Notes: generated from the sequence alone by a model not told the origin. Numbered from the stretch's first letter, positions 31,890-41,960 are shown. The stretch: DNA of 42,157 nucleotides from Bacteroidota bacterium (GCA_023411265.1 JAEYOX010000007.1:1-42157); one strand, 5' to 3'. A program made the numbers and translations.

Positions 31890-32417
31890 ATGGACACACT
31901 TTTTTTTGATAATTGGGAAAGCATTCTGAGAACATTGATAATCACCGTTTTAGCATATTCTTCATTAATCGCATTACTTAGATTATCTGGAAAGAGGACA
32001 CTTTCAGAAATGAATGCTTTTGATTTTATTGTAACCATCGCTATAGGATCAGTTTTGGCCACTGTCATGCTAAATAAATCCGTTGCCCTGGCAGATGGCG
32101 TATTAGCTTTTGCACTTTTGATAGGACTTCAATATTTAATTACCATATTAGCTCTGAGATCGAAAAGAGTTTCACAATGGGTTAAGGCTACTCCTTCCTT
32201 GATTGTATATAATGGTGAAATTTTGACCGAAACCATGCATAAAGAAAGAATCAGCGAGGATGAAGTATATGCAGCGCTAAGGCAAAAAGGTGTGGCATCA
32301 ATAGATCAAGCCAAGGCTGTAGTTTTAGAAGCTGATGGTAGCTTGTCCATTATTTGTGCAGCTGATGAGGAAACCCTTGAAACCCTTCGTACAGTTGATA
32401 CTTCATCCAACTCCTAA
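31890..32417 (+). CDS. DUF421 / YetF family membrane protein
   Basis: The 175-residue protein has three N-terminal membrane helices (LRTLIITVLAYSSLIALLRL, FDFIVTIAIGSVLATVML, DGVLAFALLIGLQYLITILA) and the C-terminal YetF-type cytoplasmic domain (SLIVYNGEILTETMHKERIS, VASIDQAKAVVLEADGSLSI). The family motif GKRTLSEMNAFDFIV is clear. Function is unknown; Bacillus relatives affect spores. Confidence 0.88.
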   Translation: MDTLFFDNWESILRTLIITVLAYSSLIALLRLSGKRTLSEMNAFDFIVTIAIGSVLATVMLNKSVALADGVLAFALLIGLQYLITILALRSKRVSQWVKATPSLIVYNGEILTETMHKERISEDEVYAALRQKGVASIDQAKAVVLEADGSLSIICAADEETLETLRTVDTSSNS

Positions 32418-32759
32418 TTTACCTTTTATGCTTGACCTGAAGTATTGTTATGGGATGAATATCTTTCGATACATTGAATATTAACGCACGGGTACAAATG
32501 GAAAATAATGCAGGTATTAACCCGACTTCGTAGGGATTGCAAAGCAACAATGAATTGAAAAATCATCGAAACCCAAATAAATAATAATAAAACGCTGAGA
32601 TAAATAAATTACTTATCCGTTCATTATGGGATTTCACATCACTAAACGCGGTTCTCCATTTTTTATTTTTTAAACAAATCACTAGATTTGGATGGGCTAC
32701 CAGATATTATAATCGTAAATCGTTGGTTATCAATGCTGAAACTGAACTGTAATAACTAT
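32418..32759. other. Gene-free, AT-rich stretch
   Basis: I see no ORF of note, no RNA gene and no clear promoter or terminator in these 342 bp between the DUF421 gene and the lipoprotein gene. A possible longer start of the next gene at 32688 is rejected in favour of the lipoprotein signal at 32760. Confidence 0.4.
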
Positions 32760-33790
32760 ATGAAAATCACTATTCAAATTTTTTTTAGTCTTTTGATTTT
32801 AACTTCTTGTAGCTATGACAAGAATCAAGATGAAATTTCCGAAAAAAGTGGACATTCCGATGTTCGTATATCTTATAAAAAATTTAATGAAAATGTAATA
32901 AATAGTTTTTCCAAGAAACTAATAAGCAAACTTTCATCTAATAAAAACCCAGAAATAGCATTACATTTTTTTCAAATTTTAGTAAATAAATATCCAGATG
33001 AGGCTTATCCAGTGTTTTTGCGAAATATTGACAATAAGAAAACATCAACAATTGCAACAAGTTACGACACCTTGGAAGAAATGACGGTCTCCCAAGCGAT
33101 GTTATTTTATGCAACAGAAAAACAAAGTGTATTTACTGAAAGGCAATTAAACGAAATTTTAGACAAAATAATTTTGGATATAGATCACAAAAGACATCTA
33201 TACGGATATTTAGCGACATATCTCGACAAAAACAAGAATAGTCCGAATCCAAAATATTATTCCATTTTAAGAAAAGAAGTTATAGAGGCAACACCAAAAC
33301 CATATTTTCGAAATAACGCCATCATTAATTATTTTTCAAACTATAATAAACCAGAGGATGTATACATTATAAAAAACTATATAAAAAATCAATCTATGAT
33401 GAACCTACCTATTTTAATTCAGGAATAGAGTTTATTTCAAATTCACCAAAAGAACAGTATTTTGATATATTGACAGATTATTTCGACAAAAAAATTAAAA
33501 ATCAAAAATTTAGAGCTGATGACATTTTTTTTGAATTAGAATTATATACTAAAGCGTTAACTAAATATAAATCTAATAAATCAAAAGAATTGATTACTGA
33601 AATTGCCAATAAATCAAATTATTACTCACAAGGTGACTTCTTAGCTCCAAAGGAGCAGCTTTTTTTACTTCTCGAAAATGAAGATAAATCAGATCATTTT
33701 TCAGAAATTAAACAGAAATTGTTCCACGAAGTAAGCAAAAGCAAACTAGATTCAATTAGAAAATGGAATGAAAGATGGAATCATAAATAA
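32760..33790 (+). pseudogene. Lipoprotein gene with a frameshift
   Basis: ATG 32760 opens MKITIQIFFSLLILTSCSYD, a lipobox with the acceptor Cys in LTSCS. The first frame stops at 33428. A second frame reading YDEPTYFNSGIEFISNSPKE continues to 33790 with MTDYFDKKIKNQKF and onward. Adding one A in the six-A run at 33383-33388 joins them into about 343 residues of helical sequence. The remainder looks like a HEAT-type helical lipoprotein of unknown role. Codon use and AT content are like the island at 2.8-11 kb. Confidence 0.6.
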
Positions 33791-33985
33791 TACGTCAGCT
33801 AAAATGGAAGCTTTCGTCTTGTCCGCAGGAGGGGAGATGAATTAACAATCATCAATTCCATAAAAAGATAAAATAATTAATTGATAAATCCGGTTGAACG
33901 GAAGCTTCGGTGGCTTTTTCTTTCAGTTTATTGAAAACTGCTCCTGGATTTACATTCCATCCCACCGTCGAACATCATTTAGAAA

Positions 33986-35371
33986 CTATCTCGTCAGCCA
34001 ACCTCCGTTTTTAACGGTAGCGATGGCAAAGGGAAATATCCAGAAGAGCCCGAAAAGGTAGAAAACACTGTAAGGATAAGCCCACAGCGCATCTCCCATG
34101 GGATATTTTCTGCTGAAGAAAAGCATCTGAATGCTGGAAAAGACAAAGGTGCCGGTAAGAGCTGAACTCATATACAGCAGGGGATGTGTCAGCAGGAAAT
34201 ACAGCATCAACACCATCAGCGGATAGGCCATTATTAATTTCATCCACTGATGCAAAAAGATAAACCGAGCTCCGGCTCTGTTCTTTTCCCGGAAACGAGT
34301 GAACATAAAACGGTTCATTTTCAGCGTTTCACGCACATTACTGCGACCCCACCTTGTGAACATTTTATGCAGGGTTTTAAAGCCGACCGGCGTATTGGTG
34401 AGGACGGTTGCATTTCTCTGGAACTGCACGTCGCGTCCCTGTTCCAAAATCAGGTTGGTCATGGCTCTATCCTCGCCAATGGTGGCCTCTTTTCCCAAAA
34501 ATTTCTGATGAATCCATTCGTCCAGGCACTTCATGACACAATCTCGTCGATAAGCGGAGAGGGCTCCGGGTGTGCAGAGCACAAAGCCTAGTGAACTTTC
34601 GGCAGCTCGCATGAATTCGAAGCTGAAGACAAAACTTACATTCAGCATCCGCGGGATCATCCCTTGGTTGCGGTTCAGGACTTTGACATTTCCGGCCACA
34701 CCTCCGCAGTTCTCATTCACTACAAACGGGCTTACGAGATTTCTAAGGGTATCGGTATTTACCACCGAATCAGAGTCAATGGTCACAAAAATATCTCCGG
34801 TTCCTGTGGTAAATCCGTGATAAAGGGCGTGTCGCTTACCTCTGTTTTCCGGTTGCTTCCATACGGTGATAATGTCACCAAAATCTTTAGCGGCTTTTTG
34901 TATCCAAAGCCAAGTATCGTCTTTGCTGCCATCATCAATGGCGATCACTTGCATTTTATGAGTAGGATAGTCGCTTGCTGCAATACTTTTCAGGGTGTCA
35001 TACACGAGACTACCTTCGTTGAATGCCGGTACAATTACCGTGCAGGTGGGTAGTTCATCATCAGTAACACCCGTAACCGGGCGGTAACGTATAAACAGCA
35101 AGGCGATATACAGAAGAAAGCAGATCTGGAAAACCAATGCCCCGAGCAGAAAATAAACCAGGAGGCGTCCGGGTAAGGTTTCCATTCTCTGAAAGTGCAG
35201 CTCTTCAAAATACGGATGGAAATTATTTAAAGCGTAAATCGCGCTGAACATGAGGATCTGGGCACCGATAAGGACTCCGTATTCCCTTTTTGTTAAGGAT
35301 CGCAAACGGGAAATCAGGCGGAGTCGGCGGGGCGGAAGGGGCAGTATATATTGTAAGACGGTATTTTTCAT
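33986..35371 (-). CDS. Membrane glycosyltransferase family 2 (hyaluronan/chitin-synthase-like)
   Basis: The 461-residue protein has two N-terminal membrane helices, a GT2 domain and three or more C-terminal helices. The GT2 residues are DDGSKDDT, the DSDS metal motif (VTIDSDSVVN), GEDRAMT as catalytic base region, and QRNATVLTNTP with RWGRSNVRE as the product-binding R.RW-type motif. The architecture matches processive synthases such as hyaluronan synthase and NodC. The ATG at 35371 (MKNTVLQYILPLP) is preferred over a TTG. It lies downstream of a response regulator gene on the same strand, with paired hairpins in between. Confidence 0.85.
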   Translation of the reverse strand: MKNTVLQYILPLPPRRLRLISRLRSLTKREYGVLIGAQILMFSAIYALNNFHPYFEELHFQRMETLPGRLLVYFLLGALVFQICFLLYIALLFIRYRPVTGVTDDELPTCTVIVPAFNEGSLVYDTLKSIAASDYPTHKMQVIAIDDGSKDDTWLWIQKAAKDFGDIITVWKQPENRGKRHALYHGFTTGTGDIFVTIDSDSVVNTDTLRNLVSPFVVNENCGGVAGNVKVLNRNQGMIPRMLNVSFVFSFEFMRAAESSLGFVLCTPGALSAYRRDCVMKCLDEWIHQKFLGKEATIGEDRAMTNLILEQGRDVQFQRNATVLTNTPVGFKTLHKMFTRWGRSNVRETLKMNRFMFTRFREKNRAGARFIFLHQWMKLIMAYPLMVLMLYFLLTHPLLYMSSALTGTFVFSSIQMLFFSRKYPMGDALWAYPYSVFYLFGLFWIFPFAIATVKNGGWLTR

Positions 35372-35382
35372 AAACCTTATTA

Positions 35383-35415
35383 TGTAGCGTTTCAATTTTG
35401 TTCGCTACAAAGAAA
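35383..35415 (-). promoter_or_regulatory. Candidate promoter and 5' hairpin of the glycosyltransferase gene
   Basis: On the minus strand TTTCTTTG (35408-35415; one base from TAnnTTTG) is followed by TGTAGCG and CGCTACA, a 7-bp stem spanning 35383-35409. A transcript starting here would begin with this stem, which could affect stability or initiation. Confidence 0.4.
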
Positions 35416-35450
35416 GGAGAAATGGTATTTTTTTCCCGCATTACAGGCAC

Positions 35451-35487
35451 CGACATTTTTCGAGTGTCGTGTAGATTTTTATCTACA
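35451..35487. other. Two adjacent hairpins between response regulator and glycosyltransferase
   Basis: CGACA...TGTCG (35451-35469) and TGTAGAT-TTTT-ATCTACA (35470-35487) sit side by side. Neither has a strong T run, so they may be operators or weak terminators. Confidence 0.45.
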
Positions 35488-35492
35488 GCATC

Positions 35493-36128
35493 CTACTGAT
35501 GATGACGCATAAGTTCCAGAAAATCTACCAGCGTTTCTACTTCCAGTTTGCTGAAGATTCTTTTCTTGAAGGTACTCACTGTATTCTGCCGGAGATCGAG
35601 CCTATTGGCGATTTCCAGATTTCCAAGTCCTCCCGTAAGAAGATCTGCCACCTCCCGTTCTCGTGCGGTAAGTCGATCCAGGGGATCCCGGCTTTCTGGA
35701 TTCAATGCAGCTTCTGCAAGAAGTTGTTGTGTCAGTGGTGGTAGATAGCTGCCCCGGGTAACCAATTCCTGAAGGGCTGCGGCAATCTCCGCTTCCTCAC
35801 TCAGTTTGCTCAGGAATCCGTTAGCGCCTTCACGTAAAAACTTCAGTGAATAATGCTCCTCACCGGCACTGGTAAAAATTAGAATCCGAGCTTCGGGCTG
35901 CAGTTCCCGGAACTGTTTCAGCACCGATACCGAATTGCCATCGGGGAACTGAGCATCCAGGATTGCAATATCCAGTTGTTCTTCAGCCGCTTTCTCTAAA
36001 ATTTCTTTCAGTGATGCAGCATGAAGGATTTCAGCCTCAGGAAAAAGATCGCTAATTATAAAAGCTAATCCCTGTCGTACGATCTGATGATCATCTCCCA
36101 AAAGAAAAGTGGTATTTTTCGTTGTCAT
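35493..36128 (-). CDS. NarL/FixJ-type response regulator
   Basis: The 211-residue protein has a receiver domain (D12, D13, phosphoacceptor D58, T86, K108) and a C-terminal LuxR HTH (LTAREREVADLLTGGLGNLE, LRQNTVSTFKKRIFSKLEVE). It starts on the base after the TAG of the histidine kinase gene, so the two are one operon. It probably regulates the glycosyltransferase gene downstream; palindromic hairpins lie between them. No unusual substitution in the active site. Confidence 0.93.
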   Translation of the reverse strand: MTTKNTTFLLGDDHQIVRQGLAFIISDLFPEAEILHAASLKEILEKAAEEQLDIAILDAQFPDGNSVSVLKQFRELQPEARILIFTSAGEEHYSLKFLREGANGFLSKLSEEAEIAAALQELVTRGSYLPPLTQQLLAEAALNPESRDPLDRLTAREREVADLLTGGLGNLEIANRLDLRQNTVSTFKKRIFSKLEVETLVDFLELMRHHQ

Positions 36129-37829
36129 CTATTGTGGTTTATCGAGGTGGACATAAAAATAAACTGTCGTACCCTTACCGGGGGTACTGCTGGCGCTGAT
36201 GCTGCCATCCAGAAGTTCAACGGTCTCCCTGCAGAGGTTAAGTCCAAGACCTGCGCCGATATTCTCCATGCTTTTATAATCTGACCCGCTGTAATAGGGT
36301 TCAAAAATACGCTTCAAATCTTTTTTGGAGATCCCTGTTCCGGTATCCGATACTTCGACATGTAGCTGGTATGCGCTTTCCTCATTCTCTACCCATAGCT
36401 TTACGGATATAGTTCCGTTTTCCGTAAATTTATTGGCATTGCCCAAAAGGTTGACAAAAAGCTGGTACAGAAGTATGTTATCAGAAAATACCATGGTGTC
36501 CTTCTGCAGATCATTATGTACTTCAAAAATATTGTTGCGGGATTCAATGTAGGGGCGAAAAGCCTTCAGAAGTCGTTCGGTTTCAGTGTACAGATTGAAC
36601 AGCGCAGGATGGACAACAGGTTTGCGCTGAACATTTTTGGCATACTCCAGGATCTGGCTGGCCTGAATGAGCAGGGAGCTGTTGGTGAATTTCATCGACT
36701 GAAGATATTCTTCAATACGGTTATCAGAATTTCTCCGGCTGATACGGTCGATGAATAAGTTCATAATTTTCAGGGGGGCACGTACTTCATGGCTCAGCAT
36801 TCCCAGAATACGATTTTTGAACTTCAGGTTATCATTAATTTCCGCATTGGCGGCCTTTAGTCTGCGCTGGTAGAGATAGGATTGTCTAGTGAAGTTGATA
36901 ATGAGGATGAGAACGGAAAACATGAGAAGCATGAGCCCTGCGAGCAGGTATTTGCGGATTTTCCGGTTTTCGGAATGCTGCTCATCAAACTGATCCTGAA
37001 GGGTTCTGCTCAGATCACCGAGGGCGAAAGTATAAATTTCCATCCAGTTGTTGCTGATCCACATCAACTGATCATAGGTGCGGTAGAGGTTGTCATTCTG
37101 CTGTCTGGTTTGCTCCAGTCCGGCCTCATAGGCAAGTATCTCGTCGCGGTAATGCTCCCGGAGACTCTGCACCACACTGTCCAAATCAGTTTTAATCTGG
37201 CTGGTATTTATGGAGTCACTAAGACGGGTAGTAACCACCACTACCTCGCGCTGCACTTCTGTTTCGTTATTAATGGCATCCTTTAGGCGTGAGAGCAGCG
37301 GTTTTCTGGCTACCGTATCGGCGTGACGCTCGATCTTGAAATCGTAGGTTGTTTTGGGAGGTTCGATGTCGAATTCTTTCAGAACCAAAGGCTTTCGCTT
37401 GGCAGGCGGTTTCATGGATTCGCTGTAGACCGACTGTATTAATTGGTCCAGATCGGGCAGGGTGTCCAACTGTTTTTTTCGCTCATGGATCATGGCCGCT
37501 AATTCGGGTTTCAGCGGCTCCGAAGCCGCAATGCTGTCCAGATTCGAACTCAGTTTTCGCAGGTATCCGAAATAGGCATCCAGATGCCGCCGTTCCTGAG
37601 TGTCGCTATACCGCCGTAATTGATCTCGAGCTTTCACCAGATCTGTGCGGGCCTGGTCTGCTGCCTTTTCCAGAGTCCTGCTGTCATGCAACTGGCTCTC
37701 GATAGAGTCCAGTTTTTTCTGATTAAAATAATCATTATAGAGAAATACGGCGATTACCACCTGTATCAGCAAGGTGGCAGCAATGAGGGAGTAATGAACT
37801 ATCGGTCTGTTGTATTTATTTTGTGTCAT
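36129..37829 (-). CDS. Membrane sensor histidine kinase
   Basis: The 566-residue protein has a first membrane helix near the N-terminus (VHYSLIAATLLIQVVIAVFL), a periplasmic helical sensor of about 250 residues with coiled-coil character, a second helix (YLLAGLMLLMFSVLILIINF), then the kinase. The H-box is LGMLSHEVRAPLKIMN, the N-box NLLGNANKFTENGT, and the G-boxes DTGTGISKKDL and GAGLGLNLCRETV. An upstream ATG at 37889 would add 20 basic residues; the ATG at 37829 puts the first helix close to the start. It is coupled to the response regulator at 35493. The signal is unknown. Confidence 0.9.
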   Translation of the reverse strand: MTQNKYNRPIVHYSLIAATLLIQVVIAVFLYNDYFNQKKLDSIESQLHDSRTLEKAADQARTDLVKARDQLRRYSDTQERRHLDAYFGYLRKLSSNLDSIAASEPLKPELAAMIHERKKQLDTLPDLDQLIQSVYSESMKPPAKRKPLVLKEFDIEPPKTTYDFKIERHADTVARKPLLSRLKDAINNETEVQREVVVVTTRLSDSINTSQIKTDLDSVVQSLREHYRDEILAYEAGLEQTRQQNDNLYRTYDQLMWISNNWMEIYTFALGDLSRTLQDQFDEQHSENRKIRKYLLAGLMLLMFSVLILIINFTRQSYLYQRRLKAANAEINDNLKFKNRILGMLSHEVRAPLKIMNLFIDRISRRNSDNRIEEYLQSMKFTNSSLLIQASQILEYAKNVQRKPVVHPALFNLYTETERLLKAFRPYIESRNNIFEVHNDLQKDTMVFSDNILLYQLFVNLLGNANKFTENGTISVKLWVENEESAYQLHVEVSDTGTGISKKDLKRIFEPYYSGSDYKSMENIGAGLGLNLCRETVELLDGSISASSTPGKGTTVYFYVHLDKPQ

Positions 37830-38091
37830 AAGCTGAGAGAGCGAAAAAAGCTGCTGTTGCCTGCTTCTGCTCAAGTTCCTGCGTCTCATATTTTTGCAGT
37901 CGGTTCCGGAAGTCCAGTGGGGAGTACCGTTTAGGAAAACGAAGATACAAAATCCAGACCGCTGAACACCGCTTTTTCATTCAATTTTTCTCATCGCAGC
38001 ACCATGAAGAAGAAATGCGGCTTTAACACGTTTCTGCGGAAGCAATGAGCATTTAGTAGATTCCTTCTACGCGATGCTCTTTCATCTCTTG

Positions 38092-39150
38092 TCAGAAATC
38101 CGGAAACAAAGCATCCAGTTTCCGTAAACGGGCAAAATACCTTCGACAACCGATCATTGTCTTCCAGCCTTTTTGAAAACTGTCGTAGTCATTGCTCAGC
38201 CGGTAATTCCGGCGTGCAACACGAAAAAGTATATTCCAGTGATGCGCGAGAATAAGGCAGGCTTTGACAAAGGTGTTGCCGTTTCCGTACACATGATGAG
38301 GTTCCGCACCGCATCCATTGTATTCGATTATTGAAAAGTTTTTACCTGCTTTCAAATCCTCAATGGATGCGCATTTGATGTCATACCGGCCGTAATACAG
38401 CGTGTCCGAATAGGAACTGATCTCATCAAACACCTTCAGTAATTTCTCATCTTTCAAGTTTTCGAGACTGACCAGAGAGCAGCCGCGGCTCAGATTCAAT
38501 GCATGGCTGAGGCAAAATTTTTCGTTTTTCTTCAAAATAAGATCCAGCTTACCGGCATGCTTGGCGCTCATTTCTTCTAGGCGGAAACAAACGCGTGGAT
38601 TGGCTGCCATCAATTCCTCAACCGTGGACTTTCCATCGCCCATAATCTCCAGAAATTCCTTACGGATAAAACCCGTAATAGTGCCGCTTTTTTCTTCGGG
38701 AAATCGGTAATAGAAAACACTGACTTCCAGAGGATAATCGACCAGATCCTGCACAATATAATCCACAGGCATCCATTCATGGTAAGCTTTCAAGTCTTCT
38801 GGTTTCCGGATGATGCGGAACATCAATCCCATTCTTCCTATGTCCGGTTTCACCACAAAGGGGTAGGTGTAATGACTGTTTACCACCTGTTTCACACCTG
38901 CAAAGACCTGTCCGGCTTTGATCAGTTTGGTTTTCGGATAGCTGCCCGGCGGAAGATGTTTATAAATCGACATTTTGGTCACACCTTCGAAGCCGCCAAA
39001 AACCAGTTTCGGATTGGAAGGCGTAAAAAACCAAAAAGAGCGTGCGCGTATGCAGTTCCAGATCCATACAGGGAGTATGGGCACATATTTAATCCGCCAG
39101 TCCCAGCTTTCCCAATGGCTGATCTTGTAAAGGAGATTCTTCAGTTGCAT
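38092..39150 (-). CDS. ATP-grasp fold protein (D-Ala-D-Ala ligase-like)
   Basis: The 352-residue protein shows ATP-grasp features: the lysine strand YPFVVKPDIGRMG, the acidic hinge DYIVQDLVDYPLEVSVFYYR, and the metal/phosphate segment RYDIKCASIEDLKAG followed by FSIIEYNGCGAEPHHVYG with E and N as Mg ligands. This matches the D-alanine-D-alanine ligase type, but the substrate is unknown. It is monocistronic in appearance, 202 bp downstream of the kinase gene start region. Similar proteins are found across Bacteroidota without assigned function. Confidence 0.75.
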   Translation of the reverse strand: MQLKNLLYKISHWESWDWRIKYVPILPVWIWNCIRARSFWFFTPSNPKLVFGGFEGVTKMSIYKHLPPGSYPKTKLIKAGQVFAGVKQVVNSHYTYPFVVKPDIGRMGLMFRIIRKPEDLKAYHEWMPVDYIVQDLVDYPLEVSVFYYRFPEEKSGTITGFIRKEFLEIMGDGKSTVEELMAANPRVCFRLEEMSAKHAGKLDLILKKNEKFCLSHALNLSRGCSLVSLENLKDEKLLKVFDEISSYSDTLYYGRYDIKCASIEDLKAGKNFSIIEYNGCGAEPHHVYGNGNTFVKACLILAHHWNILFRVARRNYRLSNDYDSFQKGWKTMIGCRRYFARLRKLDALFPDF

Positions 39151-39429
39151 ATTTTTTTTCCGCTCTAGATTTATCTTACACCGATTGTTTTACATCGATG
39201 GGGTACGAATTCGGGTGTGGCTAATATAAGTTTTCTCAAGAAAACGCGGTTCGTTCTCAGGATGTTTAAATGATCTTACCCAATATAAGACTTCCACGTT
39301 TAATTAGAGTGCAAGAAACAGACAATTAGGCAGATGAATTGGCTTCTCACGTACCAGACATCACTGCTCCAGCTTTAGAAAATGGTCTGCGTCCTAAAAA
39401 AATTAATCTGTCAACAACGAACCAGACAA
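39151..39429. other. Non-coding stretch between ATP-grasp and thiolase genes
   Basis: These 279 bp hold no convincing gene. It contains the divergent-side flank of the ATP-grasp gene and the 3' flank of the thiolase gene; no strong terminator is visible. Confidence 0.4.
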
Positions 39430-40647
39430 TTACTCTTCGATATTTTCCAGAATCACCGCATACCCCTGGCCTACACCAACACACATGGTGGCTAAAGCAT
39501 ATCTTTTGCCGGTTTTCTGAAGTTCCAAAGCTGCGGAATAGGTAATTCGGGTACCGCTCATTCCCAACGGATGCCCCAACGCAATGGCACCGCCGTTCAC
39601 ATTCAAGCGCGGATCGTCCGGTGCAAGTCCCAATTCTTTCAGGCAGGCAATACTTTGGGCTGCAAATGCTTCATTCAGCTCGATAATGTCCATATCTTCC
39701 AAGGTAAGCTGTGCTCTTTTCAAAGCCAGTTTTGTGGCTTCTACAGGACCAATCCCCATAATTCCGGGTTCCGTTCCGGTGACGGCGGAAGTGACAATTC
39801 TGGCCATGGGTTTGAGGTTGTATTCACGAACGGCCTCATCTGATGCAATCAGCACTGCAGCTGCGCCATCATTTAATCCCGAAGCATTTCCGGCTGTAAC
39901 GGTGCCATTCTCCTTTACAAAAGCAGGTTTCAGTTTTCCTAGAACCTCCATTGTAGTAGAAGGTTTCAAAAACTCATCATGCTGAAAAATTTTAGGTTCT
40001 CCTTTTCTTTGAGGAATCCTAACGGGCAAAATTTCCTCAGCCAGTCTTCCGCTGTCCTGTGCCTTTTTCGCTTTATATTGAGAATGAAGAGCGAAAGCAT
40101 CCTGTTCTTCTCTGGAAATCTGATATTTTTCGGCGAGGTTTTCAGCGGTTTTCCCCATGGCTTCAGTGCCATATTGTTTTTCCATTTCAGGATTGATAAA
40201 GCGCCATCCGAAACTGCTGTCATACATTTTTTGATCGGTGGCAAATCCGCCTTCACTTTTGGAAATAACATAAGGCCCGCGCGACATTCCTTCCACACCA
40301 CCGGCAATGAAAAGATCGCCTTCATTGGATTTTATGGCTCTTGCTGCCTGAACAATCGCACTCATTCCCGAAGCGCAAAGCCTGTTGACGGTTTCGCCGG
40401 GAACCGTCACCGGAAGTCCAGCGAGTAACAAGGCCATTCGTGCCACATTACGGTTGTCTTCCCCGGCCTGATTGGCACAGCCGATAATGACATCATCAAT
40501 TTGGTTTAAAGGCAAATCCGGGTTTTTGGAAATAAGATTCCGGATCACCGATGCGAGAAGATCGTCTGTTCTTACTGCGGCCAGGCTTCCTTTAAAATTT
40601 CCGATTGCAGTACGGGTTCCGTCAATGATATAGGCGTTTTTGCTCAT
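39430..40647 (-). CDS. Acetyl-CoA C-acyltransferase (thiolase)
   Basis: The 405-residue protein is a full-length thiolase. The nucleophile is C91 in NRLCASG, with H359 in ALGHPLGMSG and C389 in CVGVGQG completing the active site. It cleaves or condenses acyl-CoA with acetyl-CoA; the sequence is close to the 3-oxoadipyl-CoA/beta-ketoacyl-CoA type (PcaF/FadA-like), but the acyl specificity cannot be settled here. No other fatty acid or aromatic degradation gene is in the window. It is transcribed alone. Confidence 0.93.
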   Translation of the reverse strand: MSKNAYIIDGTRTAIGNFKGSLAAVRTDDLLASVIRNLISKNPDLPLNQIDDVIIGCANQAGEDNRNVARMALLLAGLPVTVPGETVNRLCASGMSAIVQAARAIKSNEGDLFIAGGVEGMSRGPYVISKSEGGFATDQKMYDSSFGWRFINPEMEKQYGTEAMGKTAENLAEKYQISREEQDAFALHSQYKAKKAQDSGRLAEEILPVRIPQRKGEPKIFQHDEFLKPSTTMEVLGKLKPAFVKENGTVTAGNASGLNDGAAAVLIASDEAVREYNLKPMARIVTSAVTGTEPGIMGIGPVEATKLALKRAQLTLEDMDIIELNEAFAAQSIACLKELGLAPDDPRLNVNGGAIALGHPLGMSGTRITYSAALELQKTGKRYALATMCVGVGQGYAVILENIEE

Positions 40648-40858
40648 AAAAAATGGAGTTATTTGAAGCCCAAAAGGTACGGAATTTTTTAGTAAAATAT
40701 TCCGTCGGTTCGGTAATCAAAGGGATTTTGAAGTGTGGTAATCCAAATAAAGTGAAAGGCCACCAACAAAAAGTCTGTTATAAAATAAGTATTATGTTGC
40801 TAATTGTTAGTGAGATAGGTTTTTTTTGATATCTTTATACCACTAAATAATATATTTT

Positions 40859-41953
40859 ATGAAAACAAACTACTTTTTATTTTTCCTGATGGCCCTGTTC
40901 GCCGGTAATGTATCGGCACAGGAAAGCATCTTAGTGATTAATTCCGGTACAAAACAAATTGCGCAACTGAACGCGGTTGATGGAACAGTAATGAATCCGG
41001 CTTTTATTGACATGTCAACGGTTTCCTCCGGAACGATTAAAGGCATTGCTCAGGTCGGAGACAAGATCTGGATTTCTGATCAAACCCAGGATAAAATCCA
41101 CATCTACAATCTGGATGGGACTTTTTCATCTGTGATTACGGGCGGACTGGATAACCTTCGGGGTTTGAATGTGGTGAATAATGAAGTGTGGGTAACCAAC
41201 GCCGGAAGCGGTAACAGTGCTACGGCCAATTCTATTGCACGGTTCTCTACTGCCGGAACATTCTTAGGTTATTATCCTTCTATTACTTCGCCATTTGATG
41301 TACTGGACAGCAAGAACGGATTTGTTTACATCAGTTCTCTCAGTAACAATGGTATTCAGAAAATGGATTATACCGGAAATGTCACCGGAAATTTTGTCGC
41401 ACCCGGCTTTTTTCAAAATACCCAACAGATCAACTTCAACAATGCCGGGAATATGATTGTAGCGGTGTTCCAGAATCATTCCGGGGGTAATAACGCAGGG
41501 ATTTATGTTTTATCGATTACGGATGCGAGTGTTTTAAATTACTGGCCGGTAACCGCAGGGCAACTGAGAGGTACTATTCAGACGGGCAATGGAAATTATT
41601 TATACAGCACCGGATCGGGGGTGTTCTCTATTGATGCCGCTACGGGAACAGTATCCTCTGTTGCCAGCGGGGCTTACCAGTACTTTACTAAAATTAATAC
41701 CGCTGCCATGGGCACTTCAGAGGCAAAATCTACTGATGTTAAGCTATATCCAAATCCGGTGAGTGACCGCCTTTATATTACTTCACAGAAAAAAATTAAA
41801 GACGTGATGGTCTATTCTGCAGACGGTAAACTGCTAAAAAAGCTGTCTGAAGTAAAAACAGACCTTCTGGTTTCAGATTTACCACCAGGAACTTACTTTA
41901 TGATGATGACCATTGATAACACTCAGAAATCAGTCAAGTTTATAAAGAAATAA
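40859..41953 (+). CDS. T9SS type A sorting domain protein, beta-propeller-like
   Basis: The 364-residue exported protein has signal peptide MKTNYFLFFLMALFAGNVSA and about 240 residues of repeats with hydrophobic strands (IAQVGDKIWISDQTQDKIHI, NLRGLNVVNNEVWVTNAGSG, FVYISSLSNNGIQKMDYTGN), like an SMP-30/NHL-type propeller. The last 75 residues form the type A sorting domain: LYPNPVSDRLYITSQ, the middle GKLLKKLSEVK and PPGTYFMMMTIDNTQKSVKF ending IKK. The protein is therefore secreted by the type IX system, supporting a Bacteroidota host. A terminator follows. Confidence 0.9.
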   Translation: MKTNYFLFFLMALFAGNVSAQESILVINSGTKQIAQLNAVDGTVMNPAFIDMSTVSSGTIKGIAQVGDKIWISDQTQDKIHIYNLDGTFSSVITGGLDNLRGLNVVNNEVWVTNAGSGNSATANSIARFSTAGTFLGYYPSITSPFDVLDSKNGFVYISSLSNNGIQKMDYTGNVTGNFVAPGFFQNTQQINFNNAGNMIVAVFQNHSGGNNAGIYVLSITDASVLNYWPVTAGQLRGTIQTGNGNYLYSTGSGVFSIDAATGTVSSVASGAYQYFTKINTAAMGTSEAKSTDVKLYPNPVSDRLYITSQKKIKDVMVYSADGKLLKKLSEVKTDLLVSDLPPGTYFMMMTIDNTQKSVKFIKK

Positions 41954-41960
41954 AGAACGA

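Noticed and set aside
33800..33985. Open, coding-like stretch on the minus strand (WNVNPGAVFNKLKEKATEAS)
   Set aside because: It has no start codon or recognisable family, and lies directly after the glycosyltransferase stop. It may be a remnant but is too short to call.
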